64,000 nucleotides of DNA from Bacteroidales bacterium (GCA_017649855.1 JAGCGA010000012.1:1-64000); one strand, 5' to 3'; positions 52,954 to 61,121 are shown, counted from the first letter of the stretch. Translations and numbers: made by a program. The notes: generated from the sequence alone by a model not told the origin.

Positions 52954-54227
52954 GCTTCAATAGTGCCAAAAAGGTCGTACGGAGCAGCCTCGGTGATCTT
53001 CACCTGGTAAAACTCCCCAATGGACAGCGGACGCTCCTTGGAGATGAATACCAGATTGTCCACATCCGGTGAGTCGAACTCGGTGCGACCAACATAGTAA
53101 TCTTCCTCCTCCGCATCTACGATGACTTTCAGCGTCTGTCCCACCTTTGCTTCGTTGAAAGATAGAGAGATCTCCTCCTGCAGCCTCATAATGTCGTTGT
53201 AACGCTTGGTCTTGACCGACTTCTTGATGGGATCCCCTAACTCGTATGCCGGCGTGTGCTCTTCCTGCGAATAGGTGAAGGCACCCAATCGCTCAAAACG
53301 ATTCTGACGGATGAAATCCAACAATTCCTGATGCTGCTCGCGAGTCTCTGTGGGGTAACCCGTGATCAAAGTGGTACGTAACGCAACACCGGGAACCTTT
53401 TCCCGGATGGTCTCCATGAGCTGGTATATGTAACGGGAACTGCCCCCACGTCGCATGCTTTTCAAAATGTCGTCGCTGATATGCTGTACCGGTATGTCCA
53501 AGTAACGGCAGAACTGCGGATATTTGTTCATCACATCCAAAATCTCCAGAGGGAAGTTGAGCGGGTAGGTGTAGTGCAACCGGATCCACTCGATGCCTTT
53601 GACCTGGGCCAAGGCCTCCATCAACGCTGCCAACTCCTGCTTGCCCGTAAGGTCCACCCCATAATAGGTCAGATCCTGGGCAATCAGCATGATCTCCTTC
53701 ACCCCTTGGTCGGCCAGCTTCTGTGCCTCCTCAACCAGCATGGGAATGGGCTTTGACTCCTGCTTGCCACGAATGAGCGGAATGGAACAGTAGGAACACT
53801 GATGGTCACAACCTTCGGAAATCTTCAGGTAAGCATAGTGACGCGGCGTGGAGAGCAAACGGTCTGTGCTGCCCAACAACTGGAAATCCTCAGAGTGCAA
53901 CAACTCCGCCAACTCGTCAAAATTGTAATAACCGTCCACCTCGGGAACCGAATCCAGCAACTCTGGCTTGAACCGCTTTACCAGACAACCCACGACGAAG
54001 ATCTTTTTGACCTGATGGCGTTTCTTGCGCTCCACCTGGGTCAAGACTTCGTTGACCGACTCTTCCCGGGCATCGCCGATGAAACCACAAGTGTTGATGA
54101 TGACCACATCCGTCTTCTCAGGACTCTCGTAGACAACACGATGACCCTGCTTCTGTAACTGCGAAGCTATCACCTCGGAATCCACCACATTCTTCGAACA
54201 ACCCAATGTGATAATGTTGAATGTCAT
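52950..54227 (-). CDS. rimO: Ribosomal protein uS12 methylthiotransferase RimO
   Basis: A 425-aa radical-SAM enzyme that adds a methylthio group to an aspartate of ribosomal protein S12. N-terminal UPF0004 domain with three cluster cysteines (LGCSKNVVDSE, NTCGFIGDA, VGCLVKR), radical-SAM motif CDHQCSYCSIPLIRGK (Cx3Cx2C, about 147-155), and a C-terminal TRAM domain from about 360. GFIGDAREESV distinguishes it from MiaB-type enzymes. First gene of a two-gene unit with hydF; both are Fe-S proteins. Confidence 0.95.
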   Translation of the reverse strand: MTFNIITLGCSKNVVDSEVIASQLQKQGHRVVYESPEKTDVVIINTCGFIGDAREESVNEVLTQVERKKRHQVKKIFVVGCLVKRFKPELLDSVPEVDGYYNFDELAELLHSEDFQLLGSTDRLLSTPRHYAYLKISEGCDHQCSYCSIPLIRGKQESKPIPMLVEEAQKLADQGVKEIMLIAQDLTYYGVDLTGKQELAALMEALAQVKGIEWIRLHYTYPLNFPLEILDVMNKYPQFCRYLDIPVQHISDDILKSMRRGGSSRYIYQLMETIREKVPGVALRTTLITGYPTETREQHQELLDFIRQNRFERLGAFTYSQEEHTPAYELGDPIKKSVKTKRYNDIMRLQEEISLSFNEAKVGQTLKVIVDAEEEDYYVGRTEFDSPDVDNLVFISKERPLSIGEFYQVKITEAAPYDLFGTIEA

Positions 54228-54256
54228 AACCTTATATGTTTTGGATGTTTGAGGCG

Positions 54257-54264
54257 CAAATGTA
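54257..54264 (-). promoter_or_regulatory. Predicted -7 box for rimO-hydF
   Basis: On the minus strand TACATTTG followed by CGCC, 29 bp upstream of the rimO ATG. A GACTA/TAGTC palindrome (54286-54299) lies between it and the divergent glf promoter. Confidence 0.55.
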
Positions 54265-54320
54265 CATAAATTTCAAATATGCCAGGACTACTTATAGTCT
54301 AAGTGGAATGAAAAAATTAT

Positions 54321-54328
54321 TATTTTTG
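54321..54328 (+). promoter_or_regulatory. Predicted -7 box for glf
   Basis: TATTTTTG followed by CCG. The predicted transcript start near 54335 rules out the furthest upstream GTG at 54331 as start of glf. Confidence 0.6.
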
Positions 54329-54375
54329 CCGTGAAAAAAACAGTGTGCATGGCCTATGCCATGCCGCATCTTGAT

Positions 54376-55512
54376 ATGACGGATTTTAAATATGATTATC
54401 TGATCGTTGGCTCCGGCCTCTTCGGCTCGGTCTTTGCCTACCGCGCACACCGCATGGGCAAAAGTTGCCTTGTGATCGACAAGCGCCCTCATCTGGGTGG
54501 CAACGTCTATTGCAATCTCCAGGCAGGAATCCATGTGCATCAGTACGGAGCCCATATTTTTCATACTTCCAACAAAAAGGTATGGGACTTTGTCAATGCA
54601 ATTGTCCCCTTTAACCGATATACCAACTCCCCCGTGGCCAATTATCAGGGCAAACTGTACAATTTGCCTTTCAATATGAATACCTTCTATCAGATGTGGG
54701 GAGTCACAACGCCGGAAGAAGCCCAAAAGATGATTGAAGCACAACGGGCCGAGGCATTAAGTGCTATGAAGAAGGCCGGTGCTACAGAACCGCGCAACCT
54801 CGAAGAACAAGCCCTCCTGCTCATAGGCAAGGATGTCTATGAAAAATTGATAAAAGGCTATACCGAAAAACAATGGGGCAGAAAATGCACGGAACTGCCC
54901 GCTTTCATCATCAAACGACTGCCTGTACGCTTTGTCTTCGACAACAACTATTTCAATGACAAATACCAAGGCATCCCGATAGGAGGCTATAATAAACTCA
55001 TCGATGGCCTCCTCGAAGGCGTGGAGACCAAAATCTCCACAGATTTCTTCGAAAATAGGGCATATTGGGAAAAAATCGCCGACAAGATTGTCTTTACTGG
55101 CAAGATCGACGAGTATTTCGACTATGTCTATGGCAAGCTGAACTATAGAACGGTGCGGTTTGAACATGAAATACTGGATGTCCCCAATTATCAGGGCAAT
55201 GCAGTTGTTAACTATACACACGCTGAGGTCCCCTATACCCGCGTCATCGAGCATAAACACTTTGAGATGTTCGGCCAAGAGGTCTATGATGTTCCCCAAA
55301 CTGTCATCTCCAGGGAATACTCCACAGAGTGGAAAGAGGGCATGGAACCCTATTATCCGGTTAATGACTCTCTGAATAACACCTTGGCCGACCAATACCG
55401 TGCTCTGGCCGAGAAGCAACCCAATGTGATCTTCGGTGGCCGCCTGGCAGAATACAAGTATTATGATATGGCCCCCATCGTGGAAAAAGTTCTGGACCTT
55501 ACGATAGACTGA
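54376..55512 (+). CDS. glf: UDP-galactopyranose mutase
   Basis: An FAD enzyme that converts UDP-galactopyranose to UDP-galactofuranose for surface glycans, 378 aa from the chosen start. N-terminal FAD motif YDYLIVGSGLFGSVFAYRAH, then RPHLGGNVYC, HQYGAHIFHTSNKKVW, NRYTNSPVANYQGKLYNLPF and EKQWGRKCTELPA, all typical. Start choice: ATG 54376 gives the usual short lead before YDYLIVG; ATG 54349 or 54361 in the same frame are possible and would add 9 or 5 residues. It is followed after 6 bp by a GtrA gene and a GT2 gene, a small surface-glycan operon. Confidence 0.94.
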   Translation: MTDFKYDYLIVGSGLFGSVFAYRAHRMGKSCLVIDKRPHLGGNVYCNLQAGIHVHQYGAHIFHTSNKKVWDFVNAIVPFNRYTNSPVANYQGKLYNLPFNMNTFYQMWGVTTPEEAQKMIEAQRAEALSAMKKAGATEPRNLEEQALLLIGKDVYEKLIKGYTEKQWGRKCTELPAFIIKRLPVRFVFDNNYFNDKYQGIPIGGYNKLIDGLLEGVETKISTDFFENRAYWEKIADKIVFTGKIDEYFDYVYGKLNYRTVRFEHEILDVPNYQGNAVVNYTHAEVPYTRVIEHKHFEMFGQEVYDVPQTVISREYSTEWKEGMEPYYPVNDSLNNTLADQYRALAEKQPNVIFGGRLAEYKYYDMAPIVEKVLDLTID

Positions 55513-55518
55513 CACCGT

Positions 55519-55926
55519 ATGCTGAAAAAACTCTATCAGAAATTCAGGAATCTGATCCTTTATGGCATCTTCGGCTCCATCTCTGCAGGACTGGACTTCG
55601 CTATCTACACATTGCTGGTCCAGGTGGCCGGTGTCCAATATCTGGTCGCCAACTGCATCAGCGTGCTGGCAGGTATCACCACCAGCTTTCTCCTAAATCG
55701 GAATTTCAATTTCAAGATAAAGGATAAAACCCCACAACGATTCTCTATCTTTCTCGTGGTCGGCCTCTGTGGATTGCTCCTGAGCAATCTGATACTCTAT
55801 CTCTGCATCGACCAGTTCCACATGCACAAAATCGTCTCCAAAATTCTCTCCATCGTGCTGGTGGTCTTCTTCCAGTTTATCCTGAACAAATATGTCACCT
55901 TTAAACCGACTAAAACGCATGAGTAA
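55519..55926 (+). CDS. GtrA family membrane protein
   Basis: A 135-aa protein with four hydrophobic helices (LILYGIFGSISAGLDFAIYT, VANCISVLAGITTSFLLN, FLVVGLCGLLLSNLILYLC, ILSIVLVVFFQFILN) and the RNFNFK and NKYVTFK motifs of the GtrA family. GtrA proteins are thought to flip polyprenyl-phosphate-linked sugars. The next gene, a dolichol-phosphate-mannose-synthase-like GT2, overlaps it by 8 bp and would supply such a lipid-linked sugar. A second GtrA gene lies at 58176-58682. Confidence 0.9.
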   Translation: MLKKLYQKFRNLILYGIFGSISAGLDFAIYTLLVQVAGVQYLVANCISVLAGITTSFLLNRNFNFKIKDKTPQRFSIFLVVGLCGLLLSNLILYLCIDQFHMHKIVSKILSIVLVVFFQFILNKYVTFKPTKTHE

Positions 55927-56650
55927 GTTCTATTTCGTAATGCCAGCCTATAATGAGGCCGAAAATATAGAGGCTACCGTCCAACAATGGTATCCCGTGA
56001 TAGAGGAACTGGAGAGAAGGGGCGAACAGGCCCGTCTCGTCATCGCCAACGACGGAAGCAAAGATAATACCTATGAAATACTCAGCCAGCTGAAGAGCCA
56101 TTACAGTCTGCTGATCCCCATCGACAAGCCTAACAGCGGTCACGGCGCCACCGTGCTCTACCTGTACCGGTATGCCATCCAGGAAGGCGCCGACTATATC
56201 TTCCAAACAGACAGCGATGGGCAAACTAATCCGGATGAGTTCTGGCAGATGTATGAAAAAAGAGACCAGTTCGACTTTCAGATTGGACACCGGATGGGAC
56301 GCCAAGATGGGGCGAGCCGGGTCTTCGTCACCAAAACCCTCCGCTTCATCGTGTGGCTGATGTTCCATGAATGGGTGGTGGACGCCAATACCCCCTTCCG
56401 CCTGATGGCCGTCGAAAAACTGAAGCCTGTCCTGAACATGATCCCGGAAGACTATTTCCTCTGCAATGTGGCTGTCTCAGCGATTGCCGTCAAATGGCAC
56501 TACCGGATCGACTGGCCCAAGATTACCTTCAAACCACGCCAAGGCGGGGTCAACTCTATCAATATGAAGAGAATCGTTAAGATTGGCTGGAAAGCATTGG
56601 GCGACTTCCGCAAAATCAACCGGAATCTCAAACACCAAAGTCATCAATAA
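55919..56650 (+). CDS. Glycosyltransferase family 2 (polyprenyl-phosphate sugar synthase-like)
   Basis: A 243-aa GT-A glycosyltransferase. MSKFYFVMPAYNEAENIEAT at the N-terminus, VIANDGSKDNTYEILSQL, and the metal-binding motif QTDSDGQTNPDEF (about 92-104) match the DPM1/GtrB-like group of GT2. There are no C-terminal membrane helices, so it probably works at the membrane with the GtrA protein encoded just upstream. ATG 55919 is chosen over an in-frame start at 55892; it overlaps the gtrA end by 8 bp. Confidence 0.9.
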   Translation: MSKFYFVMPAYNEAENIEATVQQWYPVIEELERRGEQARLVIANDGSKDNTYEILSQLKSHYSLLIPIDKPNSGHGATVLYLYRYAIQEGADYIFQTDSDGQTNPDEFWQMYEKRDQFDFQIGHRMGRQDGASRVFVTKTLRFIVWLMFHEWVVDANTPFRLMAVEKLKPVLNMIPEDYFLCNVAVSAIAVKWHYRIDWPKITFKPRQGGVNSINMKRIVKIGWKALGDFRKINRNLKHQSHQ

Positions 56651-56676
56651 ACTGCTTCGTTAATCTTCGCGCCCTC

Positions 56677-56739
56677 TTTGAGCCTTGAACTTTGAGCCTT
56701 GAACTTTGAGCCCTGAACCTTGAACTTTGAACTTTGACA
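56677..56739. repeat. Heptad repeat array, consensus YTTGARC
   Basis: Nine contiguous 7-bp units: TTTGAGC, CTTGAAC, TTTGAGC, CTTGAAC, TTTGAGC, CCTGAAC, CTTGAAC, TTTGAAC, TTTGACA. The array starts 27 bp after the GT2 stop and is non-coding. The inverse of the same unit occurs at 45295-45319. Confidence 0.85.
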
Positions 56740-56768
56740 TTGAACCACCCATCCTCTTAGTTCCCTGT

Positions 56769-56894
56769 CCCCTCTTTGTGTCCTTTGCGCCCTTTGTGGT
56801 TATCCCCTCTTTGTGCCCTTTGTGCCTTTGTGGTTATCCCCTCTTTGTGCCCTTTGTGCCTTTGTGGTTAATCCCTCTTTGTGTCTTTGTGGTT
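56769..56894. repeat. 34-bp tandem repeat upstream of rpsP
   Basis: Three full copies (35, 34 and 34 bp; 56769-56803, 56804-56837, 56838-56871) and one shortened copy (56872-56894). Each is built from CCTCTTTGTG, one or two CCTTTGTG-like blocks and GGTTA. There are no spacers, so it is not a CRISPR. With the heptad array it fills most of the 410-bp gap between the GT2 gene and rpsP; the remaining 100 bp hold the rpsP promoter. An 86-codon open frame over the repeat is not a gene. Confidence 0.85.
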
Positions 56895-56995
56895 CCCCTT
56901 TTTTTGCCCTCTCCAAGCGCCCATCGTCTATTTGAAAAAACGCAATGTCTTGATATAGAATACGGTAAGGTTTTTAAAATAGAAAAATGAAGAGG

Positions 56996-57025
56996 TTGCA
57001 GATGTCAGATATTTTTGTATTTTTG
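56996..57025 (+). promoter_or_regulatory. Predicted promoter of rpsP-rimM
   Basis: TTG (56996-56998), 19 bp, TATTTTTG (57018-57025), then CCG; 35 bp before the rpsP ATG. Confidence 0.78.
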
Positions 57026-57060
57026 CCGTCCAAAATTTTTAACACTAATATCAATAAATT

Positions 57061-57642
57061 ATGGCAACAAGAATCAGATTACAGAGAAGAGGTAAAAAGA
57101 ACCAACCTTTTTATCACCTTGTAATTGCGGATGGTCGTGCACCACGTGACGGACGTTTTATTGAAGATCTGGGCACCTATAACCCGCTGACCAATCCTGC
57201 AACCCTCAACATCAACTTTGATCGCGCTTTGTATTGGCTGGAGAACGGTGCTACCCCTTCAGACACTGCCCGTGCGATTCTTAAAAGAGAAGGTGTCTAT
57301 TTGATGAAGCACCTCAGAGGCGGTATCGCTAAAGGCGCTATCTCCGAAGCCCAGGCTGAATCCAAATTCAACCAGTGGAAAGAAGAGAAAGCCAGCAAGC
57401 TGAACAACGTCGTTCGTCAGGATGCCGAAGCCGCCCGCAACCTCAGAAAAGAGAGACTGGCCGCCGAAACGAAAGTGAAGGAAGCTATGTCTGCCAAGAT
57501 CGCCGCTCGCAACGCTGAAATCGCTGCTGAAGCTGCTAAGAAGGCTGAGGAAGAAGCTGCCGCCGCCGCTGCAGAAGCCGCTGTGGAGGAAGCTCCTGCC
57601 GCTGAAGAGGCTCCCGCCGTTGAAGAAGCCCCCGAAGCATAA
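57061..57642 (+). CDS. rpsP: 30S ribosomal protein bS16
   Basis: A 193-aa bS16. The ribosomal core is the first about 85 residues (MATRIRLQRRGKKNQPFYHL, IEDLGTYNPLTNP, LYWLENGATPSDTARAILKR). Beyond it is a charged and then strongly Ala/Glu-rich tail of about 100 residues (runs such as EEEAAAAAAEAAVEEAPAAE), which is absent in E. coli bS16 but usual in Bacteroidota. Codon use favours CGT and GGT like the surface triad, fitting high expression. The stop overlaps the rimM start by one base (TAATG). Confidence 0.96.
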   Translation: MATRIRLQRRGKKNQPFYHLVIADGRAPRDGRFIEDLGTYNPLTNPATLNINFDRALYWLENGATPSDTARAILKREGVYLMKHLRGGIAKGAISEAQAESKFNQWKEEKASKLNNVVRQDAEAARNLRKERLAAETKVKEAMSAKIAARNAEIAAEAAKKAEEEAAAAAAEAAVEEAPAAEEAPAVEEAPEA

Positions 57643-58163
57643 TGAACAAGGACTACTTCTATCTAGGCACACTGACCAAACCTTTCGGATTAAAAGGAGG
57701 TCTGTGTGCCTTTTTTGATGCCGATAACCCTGAACGGTACCAATCCCTCCCTGCCGTATTCCTCGACCTCGACGGCGAGATGATCCCTTACCAGATCGAC
57801 AAAATCCAATACCGAGGCCGCAACCAATTCATCATCCATTTTGCAGACATCACAGCGGAGGAGGCCAACGACCTTGTCCAAACCGACCTCTACCTGCCCT
57901 TGTCCGAATTGCCTCCCCTGGACGGCAACCGCTTCTATTTCCATGAGGTGATCGGCTTCCAAGTCGTCGATAAGGACAGAGGCAACATCGGCACCTGCAC
58001 CGGCTTCCTGGAACTCGCCAACAACCCCGTCATGCAAATCGACAACGCTGGTCGCGAAATCCTGATACCAGCTTCGCAACAGTTTGTCACGAAGGTGGAT
58101 AGAGAAAACAAAACCCTGTATATCGAAACCCCGGAAGGACTCATCGACGTCTATCTCTCCTGA
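57642..58163 (+). CDS. rimM: Ribosome maturation factor RimM
   Basis: A 173-aa factor that binds uS19 and helps 30S head assembly. N-terminal domain begins YFYLGTLTKPFGLKGGLCAF; the C-terminal PRC-barrel-like domain has HEVIGFQVVDKDRGNIGTCT, NPVMQIDNAGREILIPAS and the closing LYIETPEGLIDVYL. Coupled to rpsP by a one-base overlap, the classic pairing; trmD and rplS do not follow here. Convergent with a gtrA gene 12 bp away. Confidence 0.95.
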   Translation: MNKDYFYLGTLTKPFGLKGGLCAFFDADNPERYQSLPAVFLDLDGEMIPYQIDKIQYRGRNQFIIHFADITAEEANDLVQTDLYLPLSELPPLDGNRFYFHEVIGFQVVDKDRGNIGTCTGFLELANNPVMQIDNAGREILIPASQQFVTKVDRENKTLYIETPEGLIDVYLS

Positions 58164-58175
58164 CCCTCAACGGAA

Positions 58176-58682
58176 TCAACCCTGATAAACCTTTAAGAGA
58201 ATAAAGATGATGACCTCCACCAATAACAGCGAGGCCAAAAAGATGTAATGCCATACCTTCTTCTCCTTCACATAGGTGAAATATTTGTTAAGGAAGTAGT
58301 TCAGGAAACCGATGGGGACTGCCACAATGGCCGCCGCCACATAGTTGTTGATGTCCCAACGGTCCTTGAACAGCCGGATGAGAAAATAGTTGCAAAAGAA
58401 AGTCACGGAATAGACGAGCACAAACCTGAAGATCAACCGGAAATCCTTGTTCCGGAAAACAAGCGCCCCGTACGTCCGGAAGTTGAAGAGCACACTGATG
58501 ACGGTCCCGAAGAAGTTGGCCCAGAACAGAGCGTCAATGCCGGAAATCAATCCGAACAAATACCGCAAGGTGGCGAAAATACACCAGCCCACCGCCGTGT
58601 TCAAGGCCGCCGTGAACAAGAAACGGATGAACTGAGGCTCAAACATCCGCTTGATGTATTTCTTAAGAATGCTCGTGTCCAT
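58176..58682 (-). CDS. GtrA family membrane protein
   Basis: A 168-aa GtrA-type protein with four hydrophobic segments: FIRFLFTAALNTAVGWCIFA, ALFWANFFGTVISVLFNF, FVLVYSVTFFCNYFLIR and a C-terminal LASLLLVEVIIFILLK, plus the family motif NYFLNKYFTYVKEKK. A putative polyprenyl-phosphate-sugar flippase. ATG 58682 is chosen because the upstream frame (to 58730) runs through the -7 box. No glycosyltransferase gene is next to it, unlike the first gtrA. Confidence 0.87.
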   Translation of the reverse strand: MDTSILKKYIKRMFEPQFIRFLFTAALNTAVGWCIFATLRYLFGLISGIDALFWANFFGTVISVLFNFRTYGALVFRNKDFRLIFRFVLVYSVTFFCNYFLIRLFKDRWDINNYVAAAIVAVPIGFLNYFLNKYFTYVKEKKVWHYIFLASLLLVEVIIFILLKVYQG

Positions 58683-58690
58683 AAAAACCG

Positions 58691-58721
58691 CAAAAATACA
58701 AAAATGTACTTTCTGTCCAAA
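58691..58721 (-). promoter_or_regulatory. Predicted promoter of the second gtrA gene
   Basis: On the minus strand TTTG (58718-58721), 19 bp, TATTTTTG (58691-58698), then CGG; 8 bp before the ATG, giving nearly leaderless RNA. Confidence 0.7.
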
Positions 58722-58801
58722 AAAAATCACATGCCGCCCCGCCTGTTTTCATGGTTGAAAACTAATATTTTTATAGATGTGATTTGGATTAGAAAAAATC
58801 T

Positions 58802-58809
58802 TATATTTG
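58802..58809 (+). promoter_or_regulatory. Predicted -7 box for the DUF177-rpmF unit
   Basis: TATATTTG followed by CACCC, 19 bp before the ATG; TTTG lies 15 bp upstream, shorter than usual. Confidence 0.55.
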
Positions 58810-58828
58810 CACCCCTAAAAATAAGGCA

Positions 58829-59377
58829 ATGAATGAGAAGCAGATAAGAGAGGAATTTAAACTCCGTCTGGCCGGTGTTGAGGATGGAACGTATTGCTTT
58901 TCAGTATGTTGCAATAAAGAGTTCTTTGAATTGGCCGAACTGGAAGAGATTCAGGATGGTGTGTTGAATTTGCGGATTGAGATGGTCAGATACGAGAAAT
59001 TGGTGACCCTCTCCTTCCATTTTGAAGGCAATCTCGTGCTCACGTGCGACCGCTGCCTCCTCCCAGTCAACCTGCCCATGGATTTCAATTCCCATCTGGT
59101 CGTGAAGTTGGTTCCCGAAGTGGAGGAAGGCGAAAATCAGGACGATGACGATATGTGGGTGATGGAGGAAAATGCCTATGAGATCGACCTCTTCCATTAC
59201 GTCTATGAGACTATCCTGCTGGCTCTGCCCCACCGGATCGTGCATGAAGACGACGCCGACGGTAACCCCACCTGCGACCCGGATGTCATGGCCTACTTGA
59301 ACCAATCGTCTTCCGCTCCACAAGAACAGGAGACAGATCCCCGCTGGGATGCATTGAAAAACTTGAAATTAGATTAA
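58829..59377 (+). CDS. DUF177 (YceD-like) protein
   Basis: A 182-aa acidic protein of the YceD/DUF177 family, linked in many bacteria to 23S rRNA accumulation and almost always encoded just before rpmF, as here (21 bp). It has LTCDRCLLPVNLPMDF, with a Cys-x2-Cys pair, an acidic stretch EVEEGENQDDDDMW and the C-terminal DPRWDALKNLK typical of the family. Confidence 0.9.
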   Translation: MNEKQIREEFKLRLAGVEDGTYCFSVCCNKEFFELAELEEIQDGVLNLRIEMVRYEKLVTLSFHFEGNLVLTCDRCLLPVNLPMDFNSHLVVKLVPEVEEGENQDDDDMWVMEENAYEIDLFHYVYETILLALPHRIVHEDDADGNPTCDPDVMAYLNQSSSAPQEQETDPRWDALKNLKLD

Positions 59378-59398
59378 AAACTATAAAAATTAAAAATT

Positions 59399-59587
59399 AT
59401 GCCTAATCCAAAAAGAAGACACTCAGCAATGAGAAGAGATAAGAGAAGAGCTCATGATTTCATCACGGCTCCCCAAATGACGACCTGCAGCCACTGCGGT
59501 GCGCCGATTTTAACCCATCGCGTATGCCCGGAATGCGGCTACTATAGAGGAAAACAAGCCGTTGAAGTAAGCGGCGCCGCTCAATAA
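59399..59587 (+). CDS. rpmF: 50S ribosomal protein bL32
   Basis: A 62-aa ribosomal protein. MPNPKRRHSAMRRDKRRAH at the N-terminus and a zinc ribbon CSHCGAPILTHRVCPECG (two Cys-x2-Cys pairs) are diagnostic. It follows the DUF177 gene and is closed by a hairpin terminator at 59626. fabH/plsX genes, often next in other bacteria, are absent. Confidence 0.97.
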   Translation: MPNPKRRHSAMRRDKRRAHDFITAPQMTTCSHCGAPILTHRVCPECGYYRGKQAVEVSGAAQ

Positions 59588-59625
59588 TAGAGCTTCCCCT
59601 TTTTATCAATGGTGAATATTGGAAC

Positions 59626-59656
59626 AGATGACATACTTATCTATGTCATCTTTTTC
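59626..59656 (+). terminator. Rho-independent terminator after rpmF
   Basis: AGATGACATA and TATGTCATCT form a perfect 10-bp stem with a 6-nt loop, followed by TTTTCTGTTTT. It ends 12 bp before the rdgB ATG, so it could also affect rdgB. Confidence 0.8.
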
Positions 59657-59667
59657 TGTTTTATGAT

Positions 59668-60267
59668 ATGAAGATAGTTTTCGCAACCCACAACCTGCAC
59701 AAAAGGTCTGAAGCCGCTGCCATCTTGGGCTCCTCATGGGATGTGCTTGCCCTGCCCGACATTAACTGCCACGAGGATATCCCGGAAACGGCCGACACCC
59801 TCCAAGGCAATGCCCTCCAAAAAGCCCACTACGTGTTTGACCACTTCCATACCGACTGCTTTGCCGATGACACCGGTCTCGAAATAGAAGCCCTGAACGG
59901 ACATCCCGGTGTCTTTTCCGCCCGTTACGCCGGCGAAGGCTGCTCCTATTCGGATAATGTCCAAAAGGTGCTCCGTGAAATGCAAGGCATGCAAAATCGG
60001 AAAGCTTGTTTCAAAACAGTCATCGCACTGATCTTGAATGGTCAGGAATACCTCTTTGAGGGTAGGGTGGACGGTCTTATCTTAACGGAACCAAGAGGAA
60101 CGGACGGGTTCGGCTACGATCCTATCTTCCTGCCCGATGGCTTCGACCAGTCTTTCGCGGAAATGAGCGCCGAAAGGAAAAATGCCATCAGCCATCGCGG
60201 TCGCGCTATGCAGAAACTGATGGAGTTCCTGCAGCAGCGTCCCTCATTTCTCGTCCAAAATCTTTAA
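59668..60267 (+). CDS. rdgB: XTP/dITP diphosphatase (RdgB/HAM1)
   Basis: A 199-aa house-cleaning enzyme that hydrolyses non-canonical purine nucleoside triphosphates such as dITP and XTP. Marks: [42 protein letters not shown] (in pieces, with the catalytic Asp), [13 protein letters not shown] and [10 protein letters not shown]. Its last 24 bp overlap the 3' end of the convergent MerR gene, so the two mRNAs are complementary at their ends. Confidence 0.95.
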   Translation: MKIVFATHNLHKRSEAAAILGSSWDVLALPDINCHEDIPETADTLQGNALQKAHYVFDHFHTDCFADDTGLEIEALNGHPGVFSARYAGEGCSYSDNVQKVLREMQGMQNRKACFKTVIALILNGQEYLFEGRVDGLILTEPRGTDGFGYDPIFLPDGFDQSFAEMSAERKNAISHRGRAMQKLMEFLQQRPSFLVQNL

Positions 60268-60630
60268 AAAACGTAATAACACCCCCTTGATTTCCAATAA
60301 GGAAGCTACAATGGTCGCATTGTCAGCCTCCCCGATCAGATTGTCCCGCATCGCCTCCTTGGCCTTCTGCAAGGAATAACCCTTGACCCTGGTGAGATAA
60401 TAGATGGTGCGCAAAATCGAGATGTCGTTCTTGGAAAAATACCGGTTCCCCTTTTTATTGGTGCGCGGCTTCAAATAGTGACCGAACTCGTTCGACCAAA
60501 AACGGATGGTGGATACCGGCACCTGAAAGATCTGGGCCGTCTCCCCAATGCTGTAATACAACCGGTCCTGATCGTGGAATGACTCAGGCAGCGGAATCTG
60601 TTGGTCTAATTCTTCGTTTATATCACTCAT
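60244..60630 (-). CDS. MerR family transcriptional regulator
   Basis: A 128-aa DNA-binding protein. The MerR-type winged helix-turn-helix is [25 protein letters not shown] (written with a break; about residues 27-50), followed by [21 protein letters not shown] short helical C-terminus (about 85-128) without conserved cysteines argues against a metal sensor. The start is set at ATG 60630 (MSDINEEL), overlapping the smpB stop by 8 bp; ATG 60636 is also possible. The 3' end overlaps rdgB by 24 bp. Target unknown. Confidence 0.88.
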   Translation of the reverse strand: MSDINEELDQQIPLPESFHDQDRLYYSIGETAQIFQVPVSTIRFWSNEFGHYLKPRTNKKGNRYFSKNDISILRTIYYLTRVKGYSLQKAKEAMRDNLIGEADNATIVASLLEIKGVLLRFLKILDEK

Positions 60631-61084
60631 CTTCATGCTGTTTTCTCCGTCGTTCATCCTTCTCCTTGATGCTCTCACGCTTGTCGTATAACTTCTTGCC
60701 TCTGGCTAGGGAGATGTCTAACTTGGCATACCCTTTCTCGTTGATCCATAATAAGGTGGGAATAATCGTGAAACCCCGTTCATTCAACTTGCTCATCAGC
60801 TTGCGCAACTCCTTTTTGGTTAATAACAACTTACGGTCACGCTTGGGCTGATGGTTGTTGTAACTGCCGTGCGAATATTCGCTCACATGCATATTGTGAA
60901 CCCATAACTCGTTGTTGGTGAAGGAACAGTAGGCATCGGTGATGTTAGCCCGCCCTGCACGGATGGACTTAATCTCCGTTCCCGTCAACACAATGCCTGC
61001 CGTGAACGAGGTGGTCAGAAAATATTGGTATTCCGCCTTCCTGTTCTTGATAGCTATCTGAGTGTTCGAATCGTTTTTTGCCAT
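60623..61084 (-). CDS. smpB: SsrA-binding protein SmpB
   Basis: A 153-aa partner of tmRNA in ribosome rescue. [58 protein letters not shown] and the C-terminal basic tail ([18 protein letters not shown]) are typical. ATG 61084 (MAKNDSNTQ) is chosen over an upstream ATG at 61195, since the longer frame crosses both divergent promoters. The tmRNA gene itself is not seen nearby. Confidence 0.96.
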   Translation of the reverse strand: MAKNDSNTQIAIKNRKAEYQYFLTTSFTAGIVLTGTEIKSIRAGRANITDAYCSFTNNELWVHNMHVSEYSHGSYNNHQPKRDRKLLLTKKELRKLMSKLNERGFTIIPTLLWINEKGYAKLDISLARGKKLYDKRESIKEKDERRRKQHEDE

Positions 61085-61100
61085 ACCGTGAAATTGTCTG

Positions 61101-61108
61101 CAAAAATA
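61101..61108 (-). promoter_or_regulatory. Predicted -7 box for smpB-merR
   Basis: On the minus strand TATTTTTG followed by CAG, 17 bp before the smpB ATG. It overlaps back-to-back with the ispD promoter. Confidence 0.6.
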
Positions 61109-61121
61109 CATTTTTTTATTG

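Noticed and set aside
56769..56894. Possible CRISPR array
   Set aside because: The units are directly adjacent, with no unique spacers, and no cas genes are in the window.
56727..56990. 86-codon open frame over the tandem repeat before rpsP
   Set aside because: The peptide is a low-complexity reading of the repeat and has no promoter or start context.
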